DNA from: a virus
Direction: 5' to 3' (one strand)
DNA: 64,000 bases
IMG/VR virus record: IMGVR_UViG_3300025128_000015
Location: 124,001-188,000 of that record
Positions 49,601-59,300 of the stretch are shown one piece after another (position 1 is the stretch's first letter; each line of letters begins with the position of its first letter). A program made the position numbers and the translations under genes. The notes under the pieces are model-generated. The model searched no databases and was not told the DNA's origin. It was given only the letters and a program-made list of their open reading frames with translations.

Positions 49601-52470
49601 ATAATAAATTACAAGACAAAAATTTAAGTTTTGAAAATATTTATAAAGCGATCGAATATAAGCACCCAGGAGGCATGCCCCTCCCAATAAGTGTTAGGCC
49701 CTATAATCAATTAGCTGGATCTGGTCATGATTTTAAGAGCACACCAGATATGGGGAACGCTAGCGGGGACACTGTTTATAAAATGTGTGCATACTCTGGA
49801 ATATTTGCAAATAATATGTTTAAAGATTGTAAAAGCACTCAGTTATATGAAGGCGCCGGCTCCTCATTTAAAAAAATAATTGACGCTACATACGATTTTA
49901 AAGATGATTTTACAGATATTAAAATTGTTGCCGATGAAGAAGATGAAAACGTTACAACCGCTGGAGATTATTTCAATAAATCTAATGTTAGTGGCGATAG
50001 TGATGTGCATCCTGATAACATAAACTTTCTTCACGGTCAATCGACTTTGGCTAAGTATTACGATGGACCATGGCTGGGCGATTCCGACCACTTCGAAGAA
50101 AGTTTCAAAATGAATTTTTGGGGATACTATCTGGGCTGGTCTCCTGGTTTAGATCCTTTTGACTCAAAAAGCAATAAAACCATTCCAGGAATGGGTCCAG
50201 CTGGAAGTCTAGAGCCTTCTCAAATATGGGTTAAAAATGCTGACAGTATCGATTTTAGAGAGTTGGCGAACAAAAAAACTGATTATCTTCTAGAGAGAGC
50301 CGGCTTTGTGCCCTCTTATTATGCAGGCTATAAGCAGAAAATATCTTTAAATGATTTTGTACAAAAGGAGTTCCCAGTTTTCGATGCGGTTAGTCATACA
50401 TATATCGATGAAGATGAAGATAACTTTGGAGTACAATCAAAGTCCTCAATGGTTTCAGTCTTGCGTTCTGATGCTGACGTATATATTGATGACCTATCAG
50501 GAAATTGGCACGATAATGATAATATTAAAGATCTTCCTAAGACACCATCAGATCGCCTTAAATATCCCCGCTCTAAATTAGATGTGTGGAGAGTCAAAAT
50601 AAAAAGAAATGATGGTTTAAGTATTTATCATCCGGATTATTCGATAACCGAGCAAGACATATATGACGGAAAAGTTGATGTTATTTACGATAAATATTTA
50701 AAAGGTCCAAGTGGCGAAGTAACAAAAGAAACAAAAAAAGAATTACTAAACATTAATCAAGATATGCTTATGTCATATGAAAATAGTATGTTTCGCAAAT
50801 CAACTGACCCTAATGAGCAAGGAAAGCTAGAAGAACAGCCACCTCTATTTTTGGAAGACGACAGCACTTGGGGTGGAGATCAATATATTGGGTTGTTTCC
50901 GGCCGCAGAAGATTTAGATAATCTAAGAGCTTTAATACAAGCAATTCATATTGGCAAAAATGATAAAGATTCTGGTCAAATTCTAGATATTCTTAATTTA
51001 GGATATAACCCAGATTTTGCAGGAGCTAAGTCTGACTGGGTTCAAGTAAATTCGACAGGAAATAAAAAAATTAATGCTCCAATCTTACACGACGACGCTG
51101 ATAAAACCAGTTACCTCGGCGCCGAAATCATAGATTTATTATCCGGAGGAGGAGACGACAGAGAATTTCGATCACTAATTAATCCTCTCATATTAAACCA
51201 AGGTCCTGGCTTTGGGACCTTCGGAGCCGGCTATAAGTGGACTGAGCATACAAAACAAAAATTGGCTTCCCTGTCGTCAGTTGAGAGTGTGTTGGAATCG
51301 TCTAATATGTATTATATTTCTGCTGGTTTGGGTCAAAAAGACCCATTTGGCTTTCAAACAATAACCACCACCGGGATGGAACTGGGTGATTTAGCGCCGA
51401 GTCCCTCTTACTATGCAGAAGATTACGATGATTTGCCACCAGATCTAAAACAATATTATGTCAAAACAAAATCGGGCGAGCTTGCTGGTAAACCTGCCAT
51501 CGAACTAAAAGTTAAGATGAAGAAAAGTAATTATATTGAGTATGCCGGCGGACCAAATGATCCATATTATAATGAATATATTCCAACCCCAGATGAGAAC
51601 GGAGAAATAAATTTTACTATTAAACTCTATCAAGTCCGCCTTCGTTCTGCTAATACGTTGAAATTAGGTGATATTGAATTCGGTGCAAAAATGGAAATTC
51701 AAGAGCTAATTCAAGATAATGACGGATCCGTTTTTATTAGAGAGTTTTTTGTTGGTGATTTAAAAGAAAAACAACAACAAGAAGCGGCCGGGAACTTCAA
51801 CGATATCACTAGTATTTATGAATACTTAAAAGATAAAATGCTATATGGTCCGGATGGAAAAGGATCAAAACAATTCCAGCTTTTATTTAATTATATTTTC
51901 CCGCTTAAGCAATATGCTTCCTTTATCGCTGTGTACACATTGTTTTATAGTTTGTATAAAAAAGGATCTGCTTTTGATACAAATGAAAAAATGAAGCGCC
52001 TCTTTACTAATACAAAAATCGACTTGTTTGATCTATTTCAACTCTTGTCAACTGGCGGAGATCCTTATAAAAGATTCGGTATAAGCAATCTAGAAGAAAA
52101 TATTGTAAATACTCGAAACGCAGAAGTTTTTAAACAAAATGGAGAAAAAGGTCTGTCGGCATTTGAAGAAAAACAAAACCAAATTTTACAACAGTTAAGG
52201 GCTGAAGGACTAGATCCCGGCTTTTTTGCTCTCTTTGGAGCCCCAACTGACCGAGCGAGCAGCGGCACTGGTGATGACAATATTAGAATTGTTTTTGAGG
52301 TTCTTGCTAGCCTGGTCGACCCTGGCTTTGACACTTTCCCAATAACACCTTTTGGTTGGATTGCACTACTATTGCGACGTCGCGACAGAGAACTAGCAGG
52401 TAAAGCCCCGGAGCCGATCCCAGGTGAATTTATTGATCCAAAGGACGCAGAACTGTGTAAAGATGAATAA
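40609..52470 (+). CDS. Giant 3953-aa virion structural protein
   Basis: One open frame of 11.9 kb. The sequence is mixed alpha/beta with many Tyr, Asn and Asp residues, and a Pro/Ser linker (PPASSPTTPSSDPNSPPDVG, about 322-342). Long helical regions lie at about 1500-1600 (EEVNKLDDGFAKDASKFGLG) and in the C-terminal quarter. A hydrophobic stretch near 3770 (YASFIAVYTLFYSLY) is the only likely membrane-like part. No enzyme motif was found. Its place between the hub-like gene and gp25 argues for a baseplate or tail-tip structural protein. No Shine-Dalgarno is seen. Its GC and codon use match the neighbours. Confidence 0.6.
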   Translation: MANQKKYEVSTLFRVTESSAKLAQDDDVNWPGVPFRAFQLAVEVNNPVYDPGTYAVLTNLDGAIRDYLLPGAVVKFISNIATVDLAGNLRIDEEYVLVRLIYARSAEEHIVAGTGEVVYPEIQTGKQGFDEFAFVNDYVGLIKRKYLESFIMDPSSIYNELQKAVQKEETAKKISKVLLEKPTYTLKNLKGFWWLPITKEQKHRNKSAFNRNNLVSQFPEQGIVWDSTKTYKVKIMEYATYNDDTAACGDSPSSRCPLALVAVIDADNPHNFAHNWANTDDQSTHLPQEGNAGDKVTPYAKWGYVHYSFLKAAIDATGDLDIPNDPPASSPTTPSSDPNSPPDVGTVESASDFIRDEKKCKYFVNIRARYKGTIEQLKNDNQFNVAVKMEAFSKLLQNYSKIAAFDRFVWMNKGSGSTLYGEKEKKILNQTYSKIQIVDTKKVGSNGEYIISISVPAALFDQIPDGPSLKPYVSQNASDKRCTLFIKKEGASFEDIITSGKDPGNYITLRFSLSDVEELGDTFVNVFHRRYVSEYKKYVDLLYADFQMESDYLLRFISGLRKLAKDNNLDIISSPTKHAHFDIIFDQNFLIKDVIYNKSTPFEGEYYQFKVGAEGFKSKNNNKSTNKLIHDLCSSSALNDSSRPKPEGSNAEKASIAADTRTRFLNHMQILHRTWSRPPSSECLARYSGKDTFDAVPIVFNNNDFFNQFYNNPKPKVKMKTKPSTPRSNENFTEIATFRVGPKSPADRAKEDRSINAMVQREGKELKKTSGSIFSEETNKYVGDLVKSKSVFTMILRSETFFGPKGLYQQLLNKTNLNVWLKSVLECAGYDLKGDDMFEVLCNIVLKNLPWDKIRDEVLMNLNEATGEVTDWTTKALEDIYAEMSTEDFDLNKATAGLGDVLRFADPKWYPGFDQTTKLANSLNVGNTPVSTPESGQTLGGSAPPLKCDDLDDDLVLSMIPGAALDSNATEDNVPYLATPNDAAANSKVYSSGDAVYKWKVFLNYKLSTAPSYVVTETIKYAFTEEEFVKNGSSFNEKTKLATQEYTRQYRWSVFESGTKDALGIQGIVSLEAFREATKWWALTPRAERDKYVSNIVPGTIESTSRITVDNLEKLLGEMPIKFAVSPATVTQLFNNHYLVIKRIISQREISGTPTITGMVTLSLASKSSMIPSVNSSNIIMAELMMAPVANAQEAIYSKINDFVGVLKPNLEDALNRFGIVDYSIEELTESESMNPTDFDQMVEDTNQETGEIVQYQSFLSQPQVPTDFQSFKTQLDGYISAGAFSKEGQIRLVNNLVNNYNLEISALVTAHCNPEFLCKHLEKYILDLMAFFDTGDLSKIGLGKVSDFFKNFNIEDFLGNIGKLWVAAILKQIDQSLLMSFKWLARYIQLNCELMMSEAGKAIMEEVNKLDDGFAKDASKFGLGLFNLDTEPDPEEAENIIQIVFPAQAIGDPSVDENDYEFQGVDKFRVDDDKYDKIDVNKTKMLREARKFIEIITPKDKQVIEQALQEIQSFLYRILLSHSSKKLVALFSGNANSALLEEMLLLIQNKYPSLNKVLDSVSAINSFFNFVGASVDLELFINSVVSRKIIEDSCEIKELSEDLQVLSSKAILALEEQNRIRNQYISKIADMAIDNGALSGVPNTLSVDHDLVAYPDSIPFLDNAMATARDTIMDSIEESYRSDIRNIRSIFMKFDISLKNEETGDVFDGFSELAGSLAANGDSAADVFDSYLNALADYTKGDSEVVQFGNDNYKIEMGFEEELYPELQDSLRGKKEFFIDRVYKIAAVNGPNSPNEQRLDIFPFLDYLPEEFEKFYNSFIEPKENNAGIAVKPNANFAFVMGINTQNTLQMNEYESGLATINYDTYVVLDPFKNHATMTSVVANTADGKYTTAVINNENVMFSWQSGMYTNPAELFGTAKVKTFTYGDPCSLDDLTIPYEVFEEINFKNQSDDAFPEIKDPLLGNIAENLPLDLKDFDSFTNTLPQARMFSKYVMNIFYKNIFEQKRGVYASMPDNLAEKAEKVRSILETYVFPRVTNNIIRSFGEYTSNSRYFNTKEVYKLTETLCDPSKIPFDLIDLGKIKDDLLKRYTQHRKKLLIDEQTTENYDAPSNGAFELAMMEGAVRLIIRTYLAELLLRAVFLFDRYIFAEIMDNEMFKELFAKQFLAGLQTYIGNQDPEIFRAMFLTECRYIVKTTWDSTPSNLKKYTKKQVLNDETTMIKHLVTLEINDIGAKINSLFSLDNEKIKPLKEIFFDDLKFGFLRNSGISYGTDTTPTSYFMFDYSNIYNAKVPDPIAKMSKKDQMTIDQASKQGFAELQEDSIYFDVNGNEISYEGLPDGIFPEGISTEFKLGFGDFVIEPYVRLVDWEVGEKENIDAESPNMSFPLTMFDESFGEGGQIEKDFGITGYVREDKYRGILALRDLQDFAIDLMDHLVVHDQINQEENPNQAGSSLQNFGKHELPLSTFYKELKWGIRLNLIIPADPYSGENKPFAKLEEVFNSFFSSSPFENRWVPGIHKSYRIWRQPKDVKGKPSGKKVPYFVIPLTYEEVEANQAGEGNGLIGFATNLYNQSFKKLAAIKPKDYDLQLARYIKYPSDEDVYKIKFNMGYRDEAYELFEEGTTAGEILPILIHSEDGTSISQKKYYEGPSSVERELIKHYHGKDILEDGSIEQKYLDLTSDISYEQALYDDSGGDGNFAAIKNIDKIRQDVEITYKSLLTTKYARNQFAQWMGIGVELDEEPYTRTQTKINKIERDTTRPDYHPLKTPELVGRPDFNAKFIIDYASNDDLYPHGAINDIGCKKTGYNMYQKIFAGNGTGYLSYIDNLETMYQAPADDGIGGGYGSIEYEDNGKYDSPPLYDTNFRNMSIYKMTRCQKSPSWKQVGAVYPNGEQIKTISEPKTLNTTQTLSPLKISINDIFPAEKYHWSQVVTDNQETFVNSVLSALGSFNYSSVAIDECIDLHLPGFDPDKPFDSKQEYESWKQNNEQNITNFFECVNNKLQDKNLSFENIYKAIEYKHPGGMPLPISVRPYNQLAGSGHDFKSTPDMGNASGDTVYKMCAYSGIFANNMFKDCKSTQLYEGAGSSFKKIIDATYDFKDDFTDIKIVADEEDENVTTAGDYFNKSNVSGDSDVHPDNINFLHGQSTLAKYYDGPWLGDSDHFEESFKMNFWGYYLGWSPGLDPFDSKSNKTIPGMGPAGSLEPSQIWVKNADSIDFRELANKKTDYLLERAGFVPSYYAGYKQKISLNDFVQKEFPVFDAVSHTYIDEDEDNFGVQSKSSMVSVLRSDADVYIDDLSGNWHDNDNIKDLPKTPSDRLKYPRSKLDVWRVKIKRNDGLSIYHPDYSITEQDIYDGKVDVIYDKYLKGPSGEVTKETKKELLNINQDMLMSYENSMFRKSTDPNEQGKLEEQPPLFLEDDSTWGGDQYIGLFPAAEDLDNLRALIQAIHIGKNDKDSGQILDILNLGYNPDFAGAKSDWVQVNSTGNKKINAPILHDDADKTSYLGAEIIDLLSGGGDDREFRSLINPLILNQGPGFGTFGAGYKWTEHTKQKLASLSSVESVLESSNMYYISAGLGQKDPFGFQTITTTGMELGDLAPSPSYYAEDYDDLPPDLKQYYVKTKSGELAGKPAIELKVKMKKSNYIEYAGGPNDPYYNEYIPTPDENGEINFTIKLYQVRLRSANTLKLGDIEFGAKMEIQELIQDNDGSVFIREFFVGDLKEKQQQEAAGNFNDITSIYEYLKDKMLYGPDGKGSKQFQLLFNYIFPLKQYASFIAVYTLFYSLYKKGSAFDTNEKMKRLFTNTKIDLFDLFQLLSTGGDPYKRFGISNLEENIVNTRNAEVFKQNGEKGLSAFEEKQNQILQQLRAEGLDPGFFALFGAPTDRASSGTGDDNIRIVFEVLASLVDPGFDTFPITPFGWIALLLRRRDRELAGKAPEPIPGEFIDPKDAELCKDE

Positions 52471-52520
52471 AAAGTGTCAATATTTGAGTAAAAATATAAT
52501 TAAGTATAAGGAGTTGTGTT

Positions 52521-52949
52521 ATGTCTAAAATTGGTTATTCTCCATCATTGCCGCTAGTTTATGATAATGAAAGTGGTCCGTATGACATGCTGAATACACT
52601 AGAAGGCATTATTAAACAAAACCTTAAGATGCTCCTTTTAACGTCACCAGGCGAAAGAATTATGATACCAGATTACGGTGTTGGTCTAAAAAATTATCTT
52701 TTTGAACATAATACTTTGGTGACCAGGGACGATATTAGAAGTAGAATTATAGAACAAGTTAATATTTTCATGCCTTTTTTGGAAGACATTGATATTGCTG
52801 TAGCTGATACTTCTCCAGAAGGATCAAATAACATTTCGGTGATGGTTTCTTATTTTATTGGACCAATAGAAAAACAAGGATTTGTTCAGTTAGTTCTAAG
52901 TCCAAGCATCAATGAATCAGGTGAAATAGATTCAATTTTAGATCAATAA
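52521..52949 (+). CDS. Baseplate wedge protein, gp25-like
   Basis: The 142-aa protein has the gp25/GPW lysozyme-like fold signature LLTSPGERIMIPDYGVGLKN (about 39-58), YLFE, then the C-terminal strand region (SVMVSYFIGPIEKQGFVQLV). gp25 links wedge and sheath at the baseplate rim in myoviruses. AAGGAG is at 52508-52513, eight bases before the ATG. Confidence 0.93.
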   Translation: MSKIGYSPSLPLVYDNESGPYDMLNTLEGIIKQNLKMLLLTSPGERIMIPDYGVGLKNYLFEHNTLVTRDDIRSRIIEQVNIFMPFLEDIDIAVADTSPEGSNNISVMVSYFIGPIEKQGFVQLVLSPSINESGEIDSILDQ

Positions 52950-52968
52950 CTTTAGGTGGGATTAAAAA

Positions 52969-54768
52969 ATGCCAAGTGGAAAAAATTTAAGTATAAAATA
53001 TACTAATCGCGACTTTGATTCAATTAAGAGTGATATGATTAGTTACGCAAAAAAATATTACCCTGATCAGTTTAAGGACTTTAACGAAGGATCGTTTGGA
53101 TCATTGATGGTTGATTTGGTTTCTTATATTGGCGACTCGCTTTCTTTTGCTTTGGATTATCATGTTAATGAAAGTTTCTTGGAAAATTCCTTTGAGCTTA
53201 AAAACGTTCTTAGACATGCCAGAAGCTTAGGATACAAACATAAACCAGTGGCCAACTCATTTGGTGTTGTTGATTTATACGTCCTTGTTAGAGCAAATAC
53301 CGCCACACACACACCTATCGTAGACTATTTGCCAACAATTAAAAAAGGGACCACCTTTTCTACTCCTGCCGGCAAGAATTATACTCTGGCAGAAGATGTT
53401 AGTTTTGCTTCTTCGGATACAATTTACAAAGTTGCAAGAACAGATGCCAATAAGATTCCAACTCATTTTGTGTTAAAGAATTCAGGACAAGTAATTTCTG
53501 GTAACGTCGTCGAAGAAAAATTTGAAATAGAAGATTTTGTTAGATTTCAAAAAATATCTTTAGGTGATCAAAACATAACAGAGATAATCTCAGTTATAGA
53601 TTCAGAAGGTAATGAATATTTTGAAGTTGATTACTTATCCCAAGATGTTATATATCGAACGGCCTCCAATACAGATCCTGCAACAGAAGCTGATGTACCC
53701 TCTGTTCTTAAACCTATGGCTATTCCACGACGATTTGTTATTGAAAGAGACGAGTTTAATATTCCTTATATGCAATTTGGAACTGTATCCAATAACGATG
53801 TTTTAAATAAAGATTTCGTTGATCCAAGCGAAGTTGTGATGCAACTTCACGCAAAAGACTATATATCAGATAATTCATTTGATCCAAATAATATGTTTTC
53901 TAATGATAAGTTTGGAATTGGACCAGCAAACACAACATTGACAATCGCCTATAGAACAACAAACGTTGATAATGTTAACGCATCGGCAAACTCAATTACA
54001 CAAATTTTAGATGCTGACATAACATTTAAGAATGAGGTATCGATTCCAGCCACAACAAGAACAGAAATTATTAATAGTTTAGAAGTAAACAACCCTGCGC
54101 CTATTACTGGTGACGTATCAAACATAGAAATATCTGAAGCAAAAACATTAGCTTACGATAGTTACGCAACACAAAACAGAGCAGTTACAAAAAATGATTA
54201 TATCAGTATAATTTACAGAATGCCTCGCGGACTAGGAGCCATCAAAAGAGCGAACGTATTTCAAGACAACGATGCGTTCAAGAGAAATATCAATGTGTAT
54301 GTTTTATCAGAGGATAAATCAAATAATTTAATTCGAACATCCGCAATTATTAAAAATAACTTAAAATCTTATCTAAATTTGAATAAAATGATTAACGATT
54401 CGATTGATATTTTGGATGCACACGTAGTAAATATTGGTATAGATTTTACAATCTTAGCACAAGAAAATGTTGACAAGCACGATGCTCTTGTCGCTGCCTT
54501 ATCTTATTTGAAAAAAGAAATATTGGTACCAAAGATGAATATTGGCGAGCCATTTTATGTAACAGAAGTATATAGAATATTAAAAGAGGTTGATGAAGTG
54601 TTAGATGTTGTGGACGTAAAAATTAATAATAAAACATCTGCAAATCATTCTGGTGTATATTACAATGTTAAACAAAACACTAGTTCTGATGGTAGAATTG
54701 TAAACTCAAAAGAAAATATATGTTTCGAAATTAAGTTTGGTGATGACATCCAAGGAGCGGTCATATAA
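52969..54768 (+). CDS. Baseplate wedge protein, gp6/gpJ-like
   Basis: The 599-aa protein begins IKYTNRDFDSIKSDMISYAK, with the SLMVDLVSYIGDSLSFALDY element near 45-64 and LKNVLRHARSLGYKHKP near 75, the pattern of gp6/baseplate-J proteins. The C-terminal part (VAALSYLKKEILVPKMNIGE and FYVTEVYRILKEVDEVLDVV) also fits. It forms the wedge ring under the gp25 module. It ends sharing one base with the next ATG. Confidence 0.9.
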   Translation: MPSGKNLSIKYTNRDFDSIKSDMISYAKKYYPDQFKDFNEGSFGSLMVDLVSYIGDSLSFALDYHVNESFLENSFELKNVLRHARSLGYKHKPVANSFGVVDLYVLVRANTATHTPIVDYLPTIKKGTTFSTPAGKNYTLAEDVSFASSDTIYKVARTDANKIPTHFVLKNSGQVISGNVVEEKFEIEDFVRFQKISLGDQNITEIISVIDSEGNEYFEVDYLSQDVIYRTASNTDPATEADVPSVLKPMAIPRRFVIERDEFNIPYMQFGTVSNNDVLNKDFVDPSEVVMQLHAKDYISDNSFDPNNMFSNDKFGIGPANTTLTIAYRTTNVDNVNASANSITQILDADITFKNEVSIPATTRTEIINSLEVNNPAPITGDVSNIEISEAKTLAYDSYATQNRAVTKNDYISIIYRMPRGLGAIKRANVFQDNDAFKRNINVYVLSEDKSNNLIRTSAIIKNNLKSYLNLNKMINDSIDILDAHVVNIGIDFTILAQENVDKHDALVAALSYLKKEILVPKMNIGEPFYVTEVYRILKEVDEVLDVVDVKINNKTSANHSGVYYNVKQNTSSDGRIVNSKENICFEIKFGDDIQGAVI

Positions 54769-56348
54769 TGGGGATCAAGAGATACGTAGCGTCAGAAGAT
54801 AATACTATTACAAATGCTTTCAAGCATAGTTTGACTTCTCGTGGTTATGATGCAAATATGGGAGCATCAGATATATTAGAAGTGTTTTCTATTTACGGAC
54901 AAGCCACAACAAGCTCGGCCGAAGCATCAAGGATGTTAGTTCGATTTCCCGTCACAGATATTACAGCAGATAGAACAGCCGGCACGGTACCAGCATCAGG
55001 TAATGTTAATTTTTATTTAAGAATATACAACGCCAAACATTCGCAAACACTTCCACGCGATTATAAGCTAGTCTTTCTTCCCATATCTCAATCGTGGAAC
55101 GAAGGTGGCGGAGTTGATATGGACGAGTATAAGGACAAAGGTTTTCCAACAATTACTGGTTCAACATGGATGACAGCATCGTACACAAATCGATGGCACA
55201 CTCCTGGCGGAGATTTCTATGTAAAGCCAGTTTATACTCAAACCTTTAAAGACGGACCAGAAGATATAGAAGTTAATATTACATCAATGGTAGAAGAATG
55301 GATGGCCGGTACAAAACCTAACTATGGAGTTGGTATATTCTTAACTGGATCACAAGAAGCTTATGTTGAAGTGGTCGACAAGTCAGATAAAAGCCCAGCA
55401 CCTTCGGTTCCCGTTAATGCAGCCGGCGCCAAACGATCTTACTACACTAAAAAATTCCATGGAAGAACGAGCGAATTCTTCTTTAAGCGACCTGTTATTG
55501 AAGCTCGTTGGGACGGACATCTTACAGATGACAGATCTAATTTCTACTACAGCAGTTCCTTGGGAGACATTGAAGATAATAGAAACACGTTATACTTATA
55601 CAATTTCGTGAGAGGAAGATTAAAAAATATTAAAGGAATTGGTAAAAAAGTAGCGATCTACGTGAGTTTATACTCCGGAAGTGTTGATAATAGCGCACCA
55701 ACAGGCAGCAAATTATCAGCTTCAGGTGATACCAAGAATATTAATCAGACAATTATGACAAATATTACTGGAGGATACGCTTGGCAAGGTACCGGTATAT
55801 ACACCGCTAGCTTCGCTCTCACAGGCAACACAGAAGGAATCCTTACAAAGGTATTCGATGTGTGGCATAATGCGTCAGGATCGGTATTAAACGCTGGTAC
55901 GGTGCAATATGCTACAGGCACGTTTAATCCAATGTTCTTGTCAGCCTCTTTAGCTAGTCCAAATACAAAATACATTGTTTCGATGCCAGACTTGCAGAGT
56001 TCATATGACGCAAATGAAACAGTTAGATTTAGAGTTAGTAGCAGAATGAAATACTGGCAACCAAATAATTACACTGTTGCATCTTCTCCAGCGCAAAACA
56101 TGATTATTGAAAGTGGTTCTTACAAAATTTATAGAGTTAAAGACGATTTAGAAATTATTAAACATTGTACAGGCTCCTCAGATGGTGAAACACTTATGTC
56201 ATATGATCGCGATGGTAACTTTTTTGACTTGGATATGAAATTACTCAAGCCAGATGTAGCATATGGAATTGAATACGCTTATTATGATGGCGATAAATGG
56301 GCGGTTCAAAAAGATAGATTTAAATTTAGGGTCGAAAAGAAAGAATAA
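54768..56348 (+). CDS. Virion protein with DNRLRE-like domain
   Basis: The 526-aa protein has an N-terminal DNRLRE-like beta domain (ASRMLVRFPVTDIT, VNFYLRIYNAKHS, ISQSWNEGGGVDMDEY and the EVNITSMVEEWMAGTKPNYG motif), about residues 1-190. The rest is beta-rich and Gly/Ser-rich. DNRLRE domains occur in surface and fibre proteins. It probably sits on the tail as a wedge or fibre connector. The start is coupled (TAATG) to gp6. Confidence 0.72.
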   Translation: MGIKRYVASEDNTITNAFKHSLTSRGYDANMGASDILEVFSIYGQATTSSAEASRMLVRFPVTDITADRTAGTVPASGNVNFYLRIYNAKHSQTLPRDYKLVFLPISQSWNEGGGVDMDEYKDKGFPTITGSTWMTASYTNRWHTPGGDFYVKPVYTQTFKDGPEDIEVNITSMVEEWMAGTKPNYGVGIFLTGSQEAYVEVVDKSDKSPAPSVPVNAAGAKRSYYTKKFHGRTSEFFFKRPVIEARWDGHLTDDRSNFYYSSSLGDIEDNRNTLYLYNFVRGRLKNIKGIGKKVAIYVSLYSGSVDNSAPTGSKLSASGDTKNINQTIMTNITGGYAWQGTGIYTASFALTGNTEGILTKVFDVWHNASGSVLNAGTVQYATGTFNPMFLSASLASPNTKYIVSMPDLQSSYDANETVRFRVSSRMKYWQPNNYTVASSPAQNMIIESGSYKIYRVKDDLEIIKHCTGSSDGETLMSYDRDGNFFDLDMKLLKPDVAYGIEYAYYDGDKWAVQKDRFKFRVEKKE

Positions 56349-56360
56349 TTGGTTTGATGA

Positions 56361-59300
56361 ATGTCTTACAATAGTTTAAAAAATTTGTTTGAGAAGGATT
56401 CGCAGAAAATAATCGCGCAGACTTCTAGTTTAGGTACGTTGGGCAATAAAACAGAGTCCGAGGGATACCTAAAGGCTTATAAAGTATACAAAGAGAGAGT
56501 AACGCCTCAAATTGATTTTTCTAAGCCTAAGAACTGGGTACGCTATGGCTCTGCAGAACAGTATTATGTCGACGCAACTGCCAATATATATGATTCTTAT
56601 CCTTATGATGGATCTGAAAAAGAAAAAATAGAGTGGCACAACAGCTCGTCGTACTTTGAAAATTATGTTTTTGAAAATGAGTATCCTAGAACAAATGGAC
56701 ATATTGTTTTAAACAATATACGACCGTCTCCGGGCTCTGGAAGCTACGGTTCAGGTGGAGATCCACAATATATTCTAACAACTGGCTCAATGGCCAAAGA
56801 CAATGTATATGATTTGTCTAAGAACAGAGCAGAAAATCTTTTTGTTGACCTGTCAAAAGACGGAGCAACAGTAGAATTCTGGTTAAAAAAGAACGGATTT
56901 CTTGGCTCTCTGAAAACAAAAAGAGAAGTTATCTATGATTTATGGAATAACGAGCTAGTTTCAAGTACAGCATACGGCCGATTACGAATCGAAATGGATT
57001 CAACAAGAGCAGACACAGTTTTTCTGCTAACAGCAGCTTCTGGCTCAGCCGGCGTAAAATTAGCCACAATTGGAACAACAGGTTCTCACGGAGCTGGTTT
57101 TACAACTTCTAAAGTTGGCGATGATAAATGGCAGCACTATGCATTCACTTTTAAGAATACTACAACAAACAATATTGAATGTGAGATGTATCACAATGGT
57201 AAATACATAGAAACAATTGTTACTGGTTCAAACATAAATGCTATTTCCGGCGCCATATCTTGGTCACAAAATAAACCAATAGTTTCTACAATTGGTGCTC
57301 TTGCCCATAGAACTTCTTATGCCTTAGACTCGATTGCAAAATTAGGTCACGGATCTTTAAGTGCATCGATAGATGAGTTTAGATTTTGGAAAACACGCAG
57401 AACTGCAAAAGAAATTGGAACTAACTGGTTTGGACAAGTTGGTGGCGGGTCAAACACTGATGACGCAAACACAAAATTGGGCTTGTATTATAAGTTTAAT
57501 GAAGGGATAACTACTACATCAACCATCGATGAAATCATATTAGACTATTCTGGTCGTGTATCAAATGGTAAGTTTGTTGGGTACAGCGCAGCTAGCAAAC
57601 ATAGAGCAACCGGATCTGCCATGTTGAATTCTGGATATGCTAAATTTGAGTTTAAAGACCCGATTATTTATGATGAACACCCAGATGTAGGCGCGTATAT
57701 AGCTCAGAAAAAACTTACAGGCTCGATGTATGATGATACGAATCCTTCATACTTGTATTACACATTCCCTCAATGGGTTATTGAAGATGATGAAAAGGGA
57801 CAACTTCATAAACTAACTCAGATCATGGCCAGTTATTTTGACTCTCTTCATTTGCAAATTGCTCAAATACACAAACTTAAGAGCGTCAACTATCCAAGCG
57901 GAACACAAAAGCCTTATCCGTTTATGAATCAACTTCTGCAGGATAAGGGTTTTTATATATCTGAGTTATTTAACAATTCTGATTTGATAGAGACTTATAG
58001 TAATCAAACAGAAGATTTTGTTATCAAAGATAAGCTTCATGACATTAAGAATAGAATTTATCAAAACATATATAATAACTTGACATATATCTACAAAACA
58101 AAAGGTACTGAGCAGTCTATTACTGCTCTCTTACGATGCCTTGGACTAGGTGATGACCTAGTAAAAGTAAATTATTATGGCAACAACAATGAATATCTTT
58201 TCAGAGAGAATTTTAGAAATGCAACTGTAAAGAAAAGATTCCTTAATATGTCTGATTCTAGTTTTACTGGAACTGTATATCAGAGCACGGGCTCGGGTGA
58301 TTCTGTGGCATCGTCTTTTTATAATCGACTTGCAGTTTCTCATCTTCAAGGTGGAGAAAGCTTGTATGATATACCAATGACTTTGGAAACTAATGTATTT
58401 TTTCCAAAGAACGTGGAAGGTTCAAATAATGTTAACACCGAAATGACGTCCTCTATTATTGGTATGCATACAATCGATACTTCAGGTGATTTTGGTTTGC
58501 ATTCAAATACATGGTCAAAAGAGGGATTTAATACACCAGCTTCATTTGAAGATGCAGCAAATCTACACATTCTTGCTGAAAAACATCCACAATTCAAACA
58601 CCATGTACGTTTTCACATATCGGGCTCTTATCGTGGAACAATTGCTATGTCCAGTTCATGGGTTAAAAACGTTTATGATAACGAACATTGGAATTTAAGT
58701 GCCCGTATTCGTCCCAAGAATCATGAACAATTTTATACTTATACAAACTTAGGCAAGGTTGGTGCGGCCGCAACAGCTATGTATACTAGCGCCTCATACG
58801 AATTAATTTTTCATGGTGCACATGCTAATTTAGGTACAATAGAGAAAGAATTTACTTTAAGCAAGGACTTAACATTCAATCAAGCTACGGCTTTCTTAAC
58901 AAGTTCTAAGAAAATTTATGTTGGTTCACACAGAATCAATTATACGGGTAGTGTTATTAATAAAAGTGACGTCGATGTAACTTCTGTAAGGTTTTGGCAC
59001 AATAACTTAACTGATCAAGAACTTCAGTCTCACATAAAAGATATAACAAATTATGGTGTTGAATCGCCTTATGGCAATTCACTTATATCTCTATCAGGAA
59101 ATTCTCCTCACAATGATCAGAAATATATGAACACTTTATCAGGAGCTTACGTCCCTAACTATAAGACGCTAGCTCTTCACTGGAATTTCGAAAATATCTC
59201 TGGTTCTGGACCGATTGGTGGTTTTGACGTCTTTGACTTTTCTTCGGCCTCAATGCCTTCACCAACCAACGCATACAACGACTTTACACCGTTTATTGAG

